A stretch of DNA of 64,000 bases from Glebionis coronaria (lineage: Eukaryota > Streptophyta > Magnoliopsida > Asterales > Asteraceae), in contig CM046878.1 in the NCBI GenBank assembly GCA_025667525.1, positions 395,254,974 to 395,318,973 on the forward strand, in the 5' to 3' direction. The notes below the pieces were generated by a model. That model was not told the origin of the DNA and did not search any database. It was given only the letters and a program-made list of their open reading frames with translations. This document shows, piece after piece, positions 55,556 to 64,000 of the stretch (positions within the stretch are counted from its first letter, which is position 1; each line of letters starts with the position of its first letter). The position numbers were made by a program, and so were the translations under genes.

Positions 55556-58500
55556 TGATGAGACTGTATTTATACATAGTCTCATCGTCCAAATCGGGCT
55601 TAAAACGCTTAAAATATCATCAAAATACCCAAATATATGCTTGTGTTTGTTCATTGTGTATTTTAGGTACGGATATCGTGAATTCACCAAATGATCAAAG
55701 GAATCAAGCAAAAACGAACACGGGAAACGAAGCCGCACAAAGAACCGGACCCGAATCATGAATTTCCTTTGAAGTCCTTGAAGTTTGAAGATTTGGCAAA
55801 AATGGTCCCTCAAGAATTGAAGACTTGTCATATTATACCCTTGCAAAACTCAATTATTGCATTAGGGTCCTTAATATTTCAAGATATTGCATTAAAGGTC
55901 CTTGAAGAATATCAAAATTACAAGAGAAGTCCTTGAATCATGTTTGAAAAGTGTTTGGGCCAAAAGTGACAAGATGAGCAAAGTTGTTTTCAAAGGATGG
56001 AAAGTTTAGAGCTGTTTAAGTTTAAGTGACAAGTTGAAGAGAGCTAGGGGGCCATTTGTGGCCAGACAACAAACTTACCCTATCCACTCCTAAGCCTCCA
56101 CGTCACCCACTCCACTCCCCTTAGCCAATCACAACTCACCCCACACCCACGTCAGGTTTCCACTTACTTCTTTTAATAACTAAATTTAAAATCAGTTATT
56201 CTTTCCCTCTAAACACTAATTTTAAAAACCTAATCCCCCTTAATCCATCAAAACGTCTTGTTTATCTTCCCCAACCCCTTAAACCCTAAAAATCTTAATT
56301 CCCTCATAACAAAGGGTTTTGAGCTAATATTGTCCAGAATCACAATTAACTCTATCCTCACCCTATCCCACAAACAAACAAGCCCTCACCTTCACTCAAA
56401 TGGGACCCCCCATGTTCCCCCGCTTAACCTAAAATGGCAAAAGTCGAATCAAGACAGAAAATCCAACGACTATGAAGAATACCTTTGTCCCAAAGCAAAA
56501 TTGAGTGGCCAAGATCATTTTATCAAGCTGTCAAACCAAGGACACATCACATGCTGCCTTTGACGAATTCACAACTTCCTTGACCAAGGGCAAAAGAGGA
56601 AAAGCAGTAGCTAGGGTTTATTGTATCTAGAATTTTCTTTAGCTTAGTATAAATATGAAGGTGGTTTGTGCCTCATATCTTGTTCCAGTTTTTATTTGTA
56701 AATTTTTTTTAAGTAATTAATGACAATGAAAGCTTTGATCTTTTGGCAATAAGAACTGAGTTCCATCATTTTAAATACCTTGTCTTAGTTTAAATTTTAA
56801 ATTTCAGCTTTGGTTTGTTTATTTTTAAGTTATCAAGTTGAGTTTTGGTTCAAAAAAGTTTGATTGAAGAGAGTTTCCTTATAATCTGACTTTCTGAAAT
56901 CCACCAACACTTGAAGTGAAAGTGGATTGTGTTGTGGATTTCAGAAGTTACATTAATGAATTTGTGTGATTTCAAGGTTTCTAAGTATTTGTGGTTCTAA
57001 AAAAATCTGATTTTCATTTTTTTTTCTAGCAATAAGCTTGCTTTATAGCTTATTGGCTTGTGTAACAGGTCACTATTCTGTGTTTTCTCTTTTTCTTAGC
57101 AGGGTATTAAGGAAGCATTCATCAAGATATATTGGGTGTGACCTTAACAGTCACACCAGCATCTCTACATCACAGCTTTCTCACCCAACCATAAGCTCAA
57201 GTCTAGACTTGATGGAGAAGGCATCAGCATGCCTTTGTGTACCTTGGATGTAAGGTACACAAGGTAAATCAGCTTTGAACCCTCTTTCTTGTTTAAAGTT
57301 GAAGTTTTGTGTGAATTTTAGGGTGATTTGTGTAGAATCTGTTCTAGGGTTAATTTTCCTGCTTGATTCTGCTTATTTATGATTTATATGCATGTTAGAA
57401 TAGGATTTAATCCGTTTTAACCTGTTTAAATAGCTATTGGTTTGATAAATTGCTTTTCTGAAAAATAAGGGGGTGTTTGGATTTGGATGTTAACTAGGAT
57501 TGGTGACAAATCTTGGTGCTTAAACCCACTTAAACACACTTGAGTTGTTCAGAAACAGTATTGTTAGCTATTAGTTATAGGATTGGTGCATTTTTATACA
57601 AGTTTGTAGGCTTAAGTGGTAAACCATGCTAGAAAATCAGTAAGTGACCTTAAGTGACTGTTTTTTTGGTAATTTTGGCCACCAAGCTTTGTGATTGTTA
57701 GAGAATAGAGACATCTAGGTTTATAGATAGTTTGTATGTGCTTTGGTTGGATTTTGTGCAAGTTGTGGCCAATTGAAGTTCACTTTTGTGCCTATAAGTT
57801 CAGGTTACTGTTCACAGAAACTATATAGCTAATACAGTAACTTTCCTTGGCTTGTTTGTGCACTTCTTGTGAAGTGCTTGTGAGTTTTATTGTATTTATA
57901 GACTCCCCACAACCCAACTGTTGTGGGGGTGCCCTATTGTCCAAGAAAAAGCCACAAGATAAGCTTTCCTAAGCTTATCAGTCACCAACATGTTTTTTAT
58001 AACTAGCAGTGGGAACTCATTTCCCACTGCCAGTGTTAAAATTCCCACTGCTACACAAGCAGACAAATTGTCCACAAGTGTCACTATCACATTTTTGTTT
58101 TTTTGTCTTTAGTGAAGTAATTTAGGATTTAGGACTTGATTCTTTTTTCAATATTTTTCTTATTTAAATCTTGATTTTTCTGTTTAATTATTTTTTAAGT
58201 TACTGTTCATTTGATAATTTTTAGATTATATTGCATTTTTAATTAACTTTTTATTATTCTGTTTTTGTCTTTTAGTGACAAAAATGCATATTTTTCTGTT
58301 TTAAAATTTTTGTTAGACTTAGGAAAATATTTTAAGGTTTTTAGTTTAAAAATATTTAGTGTTCACTGTTTTAATTACTTTTTAGAATTAAATTAGCTTA
58401 ATTAGGGTTTAATTATTAAACTGTTTTGTCTTTTAGTGAAAAATTTTACATTTTTCGACCTTTTTCATTATTCTTGTTCTTTAGTATAATTTAGGATTTT

Positions 58501-59108
58501 TAAAATTGTCAAATCATTTTTAGCATTATTTTATTATTTTTTATGATTATTTTGGTTTAAAAATAGTTTTTAGTGTTTTAAAAATAGTAAAATAGTTTTG
58601 AAAATTTAGGAAAAATACTTTTTAGTCTTTAAATAATATAAGTAACTTATTAGTCCAATAAAATAATATTTTGGACATTTTGTTAGTTATATTTGATTTT
58701 AGGGCTTTAATTAGCATTAAAAATTGAATATTTAATTAATAAAAGGTTTTAAAATATATTTGTTGGATTTTTTATTCTTATTTATATTATTTTACACTTA
58801 GTTTAATCTTTTAATTAATTTTTAGGTTTTATTTTTAATTTTGTCGCGTTTTACGTAATTACGTTATCGTTTTATGTCAACGTCGTAGTTTAATCGTAAT
58901 CGTAGCTCGTCTTTACTTTTTCTCTCTTTAAACCAAAAAAACGTCACTAATCCAAACTTGATTTCATATATATTGGCACATTAATACACACACCTCCTTC
59001 GAGAACGAACTTGCATTTATTCGGTTTTACGTTTTTCCTAAAGCGTATAACTTAATACTTGCCGCTCATACGCGTTTTTCCTAAAACGTGTACGAAAACC
59101 CTACATCA
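55556..59108 (+). repeat. E 3' LTR
   Basis: 3,553 bp, about 98-99% similar by eye to 45,412-48,989. The TATA box is at 56,648-56,655. It ends CTACATCA before AACAG. Confidence 0.92.
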
Positions 59109-59113
59109 AACAG
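59109..59113. repeat. Target-site duplication of E, right copy (AACAG)
   Basis: Matches 45,407-45,411. Confidence 0.93.
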
Positions 59114-59275
59114 ATACGTGAAGATCTCACTTTTATAGAAGAACCCGAACGAGTTCATGACAGACAAGAACGAGTCATGAGAAAGAAGACGATTCCATTC
59201 GTCAAAATTCTAGGGAGGGATCATACCGAGCGGGAAGCCACTTGGGAAACGGAGGAGTCTATCCGAGCTTCTTAA
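59114..59275 (+). pseudogene. D chromodomain C-terminal end
   Basis: Fifty-three codons plus stop, in the frame of D integrase once E is removed. It reads IREDLTFIEEPERVHDRQER, then RKKTIPFVKI, then an end with HTEREATWETEESIR. The ATWE motif is typical of chromovirus chromodomains, which are thought to guide integration to heterochromatin. The TAA is at 59,273-59,275. Confidence 0.88.
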
Positions 59276-59353
59276 CCTCATTTCATATTTTGAATTCGGG
59301 TATGTTCTTCTTTTCCAGTTTACTTTATCTATAATTCGGGGACGAATTATTCT

Positions 59354-59369
59354 TTTAGGGGGGAAAAGT
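59354..59369 (+). promoter_or_regulatory. D polypurine tract
   Basis: TTTTAGGGGGGAAAAGT immediately before the 3' LTR; the equivalent in F is at 36,216-36,230 on the minus strand. Confidence 0.8.
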
Positions 59370-62339
59370 TGTAAAACCCGCATGCTTTTACCATGCATAG
59401 TACCCTTAGGATCGTACGTACTAGTTAAAACTTTCCTAATATAGCATGATTACGATTACGTGTTAGGAGTTTACGTATTACGTACGTGTTAGAACACGAT
59501 AAGTATTTTCTATGCACGATCACGTAATAATTATTTAACAATAATTAGTCACGAACATGCGATCATGAAATCATGAACGTAATTAAAACACGAACTATTA
59601 TTAATTACGTATATATATTTATTACGAGCGTAATTAAATATATTAGATCACGGTATTTACGTAACGAGAACATTTAAAACACGAACATAAATAATCACAA
59701 ACGAGTAACTAAATAACGAGACACGAAAAAGGGTACGGGTACCCCAAGTGGGGTCCCTACCCGCGGCCAACAAGGACAAATGGGCCAAGCCCATTTGTCA
59801 ATTTTACTAAAGGGGGTTATTTACTTTTTACACTACACAAAATAAACTTACAGAAGATTTTTAAGAAAACCTAAAAACCCTCCTTCCTCCTTCTCCTTTT
59901 TGCCGCCACCCTACAACCACCATACAAGGTGGTTTTTGATCTTGGATCTCAGAATTCTAGTGATTTATCGTGTTGGTTCTTCGTTCTCTTGATCCACGAA
60001 TTCGGTAAAACCTTTTTAAACCTTTTCTTTTGATTTAATCTTTTTATTAATTATGAACATGTGATGTTTTTATAAAAACATAATAATTAATCATAGATCT
60101 AACATGTTTTGGTGTTAAATTAAATCAAAGGGTTGTTTTTAAGGGGTGTTTGTTTTGGCCGCAGGCTGCAACCGAACCCGAAAAGGTTTCGGTTTGCCAA
60201 GCCGACAACCACCAAGACCATATGGTCTTGGTTGGTGCGTGTGGGTCCCACGTCAGCAAGGGAAACACAGGGTACCCCGAGTTGGCTCGGGGTACGGTGT
60301 CGATTCATGTCCGGTTCATGTTTTTTAGCCTAGATCCGGTTCATGGTGTATGTTAGTTTTTTTTTATGTTTATGAACTTATGTTAAAATTAAATTAATAA
60401 AATGATGTGATTAATTTAATAACATGACTTAGGTTATTTAATTATTAATGATCATGAAATTATTTTAACCTAAGTATTTATATATTTAAGACTTATAATT
60501 AATTAATTATTTTAAAACCATGGATATAATTAATTAATTAACATGACTTAGGTTATATTATTAATATATAATAATACATATTTTTAACCTAAGTATTTAA
60601 CTTATTTAATTAAAAACATGTTATACTTTAATTAAATATTTTAACCTATAGTTTAATTTAATTACATGAAATAATTATTAAACTATACACTATATCATAT
60701 GACTTAGAAAATAATCATGAAAACACTTAGGCTTATATACTTAGCTTATTTAATCAGCTTATTTCTAATTATGGAAACTTTCTATTTTTAGAAACTTAAT
60801 TAAATAAGGCAGCTAATCTATTTATGGAAACCTTCTATTTTAAAAACTTATTTATTTCAGGCAGCTAATCTATTTATGGAAACTTATTTAATTAAGGCAG
60901 CTAATCTATTTATGGAAACTTTCTATTTTTAGAAACTTATCTATTTTAAGCAGTAAATCTATTTTTGGAAACTTTCTATTTTTGGAAACTTTCTATTTTT
61001 GGAAACTTTCTATTTTTGGAAACTTTCTATTAAATTTTGGAAACTTTCTATTTTTGGAAACTTTCTATTTTAGGAAACCTGCTATTTTTGGAAAGTTACT
61101 TATTATTACACAGTAAGTATAATAACACATGAAATACCAGAAATACTTAATCAGATTAAATAGAATATAAGATTTAACATAGTTTAAGGCTTTAAAAACG
61201 TAAAACATAGTAAGAACACATAAAATAAGCTAAGACATGACATAAAACCAGCTATGTATTTAGTAAGCAGATACTTATTCATGTACGTATTTATGTAGCA
61301 TTAGTGATTCGGAAGTAGGATTCTCGCAGTTCATCTTTCTCGTTCACTGGACATAAGGTACGGATTCCCGTCCTTTCAGTATGGACATTCTTTCCTTATT
61401 AGGGTTCCCCGTATGCAGCCAACTGTTTTCCCGTAGTATAAGTTATGAGTTTGATTGCTTATGTTTAATTAAGATTACCTATAGCCATATACATGCATGA
61501 CCAGTTTCACCTAGTTATGGATGTACCATAACCATAACATTAGAGGCACTGATGTTATGACTTCACCACGGCGGAGTGATTGCTCGTGGCGTCCCTTCAG
61601 CTTTTGGCCATCTATTTATATTTATCAGGTGGGGCGTATGGGTACATCCTAGTTACATGTTTTATTCAGGATTACATGGTGAATGTGGTGTGTGCCTTGC
61701 ATCCTTCACAAGGAGCTGATCCTCCTACCCAAAAACCAGTATATTAAATTAGAGGCAGCCCCTCTAATTTGCATGATGAGGTCACCCCTCCAATTATTCA
61801 TGCACGGTGGATTTTCATGACCTATATTGGCTAATGGTAAAATATGACAAACAGTTTTTATAAGATAAACATAAGACTTTCAAACTATTAAACCAGTTTT
61901 ATTAAGACTTAACCAGGTTACTCGGGACTTAGTTTTCTTCCGCTGTTATTATGTTATATGCTTATCCTATTCATGCTTTATTGTACATCCGTGCACTGAG
62001 CGTATTTGCTCAGCCTTTTTCCTTTTCTATGTTCCCAAAACGGCAGGTACTCAAGGACGCTCGTAGACACTAAGAGTACGTGCATATGGACTGGAAGCTG
62101 TCTAGCCTTCTTTACATTATGCATTTCCTTTCTTATGATACTTATGCTTTGGACATTGTTTAGTCCTTTCCTTTATTATACTATGTTTGTGTGTGATGAG
62201 ATTTACTTTTGGACTACCGATGTTTGATTCCGGTATTTTCCTTTTTATGGTCAAGTAATGTTTAGACATTTTACCTTGTATGCTTTGATGACACGCCATA
62301 ATTTCTGTGATATTTCCATTTCCAAAATGGGGTGTTACA
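59370..62339 (+). repeat. D 3' LTR (2,970 bp)
   Basis: Pairs with 37,424-40,339. The 17-bp minisatellite has eight units (60967, 60984, 61001, 61018, then a 4-bp extra, 61039, 61056, 61073, 61090). It ends GGGTGTTACA. No gene is supported. Confidence 0.9.
60967..61096. repeat. 17-bp minisatellite in D 3' LTR, 8 units
   Basis: Same unit as at 38,937, two copies fewer, with one TAAA insertion near 61,031. Confidence 0.9.
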
Positions 62340-64000
62340 TGAAAACTACGAGTCTCTGAAATTAGACTTCTGTTAGCCCAGGATCCTCTAGAACACATAA
62401 TATAGTGTAGGATTCTCTCCTCTATGCGTAAGCTTATTCGTGGTAAGACTAACCGTGAGAAACAATGTGGTTCAACGTGTCACTGTAATCAACCAGAATT
62501 CATACTGGAAAAATTTCAGGGTGAAATGTCTTCTGTCATTGTATTTGCAACATAGTGCGAATATGGTCATCGTGTCCTTCTCTGGACCTAGAGAAGATCA
62601 GATTGTCATTGATGGAGATACTGATGAATTGCCCATGAGTTCGTGGAACTCAATTTATTAAATCCATAATGCTGCTGGAGCATTTATAAAACTAAAACAA
62701 AATCATTAATTTAGCATGACCAAGTCGTGTATAATTAGCAGTCATGGAAATGTCATGCTCTCTCACTCGTCAATGATGGCAGCATGATCATAAGTCCGAC
62801 TTGGAAAAGTGGTTAGCGCCCTACAGTTGATCCAACCCATTTTTAATTCATGGAGGGAAATAACGGTCATGAATGATGATTTATTTAGGTCGACGATAGT
62901 CGACACATAATCTCATGTTTCTGTCCTCCTCTTTGAAGGTTCTTCTGGAATTTATATCGGAAAATTTGAAATGATCAGCTGATCATAAATGAAAAGGAAC
63001 TTTAGAGGTGTGTCACAACTGATAGCTGGAAAATCTTCGCAACCATGGAATAACAAACACGTGCTGTAAAGCATAGATAATTTGTACAGGTTCTCATGGT
63101 GGAAAACCATCTTGAATGTATCCAGGAGTCTGGACATCCCCGTACATAATCTGATACAAATGGAGACCAGTCGTAGCATGGTGTGCTGTTCATGGTCCAT
63201 AATTAGAATCATATTTAACTTGTATATGTCCGAGGTAAGTGCGTTAGTAGATTAGATCTTATTATTTGACTGAAGGGAAAAACCTTCGTACACCTGTGTG
63301 ATACGAATAGTGTCCTATATGGTCATGGATATATGAAATATGGCATTAACAAATGAAAGTGTACGAAGAAAACTGACAGGTCTCACTGAATCTGTTTTGT
63401 CTGTCTCACGCAGAACGAATCCTGCGTGTCCAAACGCGAATAATACGCCGGTGATGGTACTGAAATTCTTGTGGCCTGATTAATACATGGCACAACAAAA
63501 TGGATATACCCCTTGAAGGGTGCCCTAAATTTCTTAGGGCTATTGTAGAAGATAGACGTGAGTCATGTGTCTTGACTCGTATCTTGAGAAATATGAGTAT
63601 GACATGTGTCTTGACTGATGTCTTGACATGTGTCTTCAAAAATATACGTGAGACATGTGTCTTGACGGATGTCTTGACATGTGTCTTCGGGAATATACGT
63701 GAGACATGTGTCTTGACTGATGTTTGACATGTGTCTCGAGGTGTGAAACGAATAAAACTAAAACTCTTAAGTTATCATGCCAGAATTGGCGGATCGATTG
63801 GACTGTTGACCCTTTGCATTTCAGATCACGTCCGTGGCCGTTGTTCTGTTATGATTGCTAGAATAGCTACTGTCACAGTAGTGGTTACTGTCGTCTTGTC
63901 TATCAGTTCCATGACGGTCATTCTCATGACGGTGATTCATGTAACCATTGAGATGAGTGACCGGCTGGTACCGGTTCCACTCATATGACTAAAAAGACAA
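62340..64000. other. Unassigned, probably the continuation of element F
   Basis: Follows the D right end after TGAAA. On the minus strand 63,815-63,985 gives a His/Asn/Asp/Arg-rich stretch (NHRHENDRHGTDRQDD) that could be a decayed Gag linker, ending at a stop. Other short frames (for example 62,952-63,212 minus) have no recognisable content. A 50-51-bp tandem repeat lies at 63,559-63,740. Confidence 0.4.
63559..63740. repeat. 50-51-bp tandem repeat, about 3.5 units
   Basis: Units begin GTGAGACATGTGTCTTGAC and contain a second GACATGTGTCTT; starts at about 63559 (39-bp variant), 63598, 63648 and 63699. Each unit holds the near-palindrome GACATGTGTC twice. Confidence 0.8.

Larger units (their letters stand above)
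45412..59108 (+). mobile_element. Element E: non-autonomous Gypsy-type element with about 3.6-kb LTRs (gag-protease-X)
   Basis: LTRs are 45,412-48,989 (3,578 bp) and 55,556-59,108 (3,553 bp), with termini TGATGAGACT...CTACATCA. The primer site is at 48,996-49,013 and the polypurine tract TATGGGGGAG at 55,546-55,555. The 6.6-kb interior encodes Gag, protease and a long unknown C-terminal region ending at 53,686, with no RT, RNase H or integrase. It is a relative of B in LTR start, primer site, purine tract, coding order and 3' module. It is inserted in the chromodomain frame of D with perfect AACAG duplications. Confidence 0.92.
37424..62339 (+). mobile_element. Element D: chromodomain Ty3/Gypsy element (Tekay/Del-like), split by E
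   Basis: LTRs are 37,424-40,339 and 59,370-62,339, both TGTAAAACCC...GGGTGTTACA. The primer site TGGTATCAGAGCCA is at 40,344-40,357 and the polypurine tract at 59,354-59,369. One gag-pro-pol frame runs from 40,795 to 59,275 once three intron-like gaps and the E insertion are set aside. It carries seven in-frame stops but no frameshift. The LTRs look about 1-2% different, plus indels of tens of bases in the A/T-rich part. Confidence 0.9.

Noticed and set aside
62952..63212. 86-codon minus-strand frame right of D, considered as F pol
   Set aside because: I could not find integrase or RT motifs; overlapping frames of similar length exist, so coding is unsupported.
1..64000. Host genes, tRNA or rRNA genes
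   Set aside because: All long frames resolve to retroelement proteins, and no tRNA-like cloverleaf or rRNA block was noticed. tRNA-like matches are short primer-binding sites next to LTR ends. A tRNAscan-SE run would be decisive.

Overview
The window is repeat-rich plant nuclear DNA. It consists of LTR retrotransposons inserted into one another, and I found no host gene, tRNA or rRNA. Only 5-bp target-site duplications, LTR ends, primer-binding sites, polypurine tracts and coding homology are used as anchors. The Copia gag/pol and the Gypsy gag proteins look like families common in Asteraceae genomes; this is recollection, not a search, so the organism call (a eudicot, probably a composite) is tentative. 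No intact, fully open element is present.

Left part (1-33,212). A minus-strand Copia element (Copia-1; 1-3,169, running off the left edge) sits in the 5' LTR of an old, degraded plus-strand Copia element (Copia-2). Copia-2 supplies gag at 3,967-6,026 and integrase/RT at 30,943-33,212. Between these lies a minus-strand Gypsy element, B (6,032-30,937, TSD ATGCT), with about 3.9-kb LTRs. B's downstream LTR is itself split by a younger minus-strand Gypsy element, C (6,653-17,452, TSD AAGCT). C encodes gag, protease, RT, RNase H and integrase, broken by one stop and two 1-bp shifts.

Right part (33,213-64,000). Copia-2 is cut by a degraded minus-strand chromovirus relative, F (LTR 33,213-36,215). 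F's internal region is split by a plus-strand chromodomain Gypsy element, D (37,424-62,339). D is split inside its chromodomain reading frame by a plus-strand Gypsy element, E (45,412-59,108, TSD AACAG). The deepest stack is therefore four elements: Copia-2, F, D, E. The segment 62,340-64,000 is most simply the rest of F.

The most unusual content is threefold. (1) B and E are related, large-LTR Gypsy families that encode gag and protease followed by a conserved domain I do not recognise, with no RT, RNase H or integrase. C shares their primer-binding site, shortened zinc knuckle, protease type and a conserved 3' non-coding module, so a C-like element is a candidate helper. (2) The gag gene of D has three short GT-AG intron-like gaps whose removal restores one continuous frame. 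(3) Several LTRs and leaders carry precisely phased short repeats: 16-17 bp in the Copia-1 leader, 17 bp in the D/F LTRs and TTCGGAA clusters in C.
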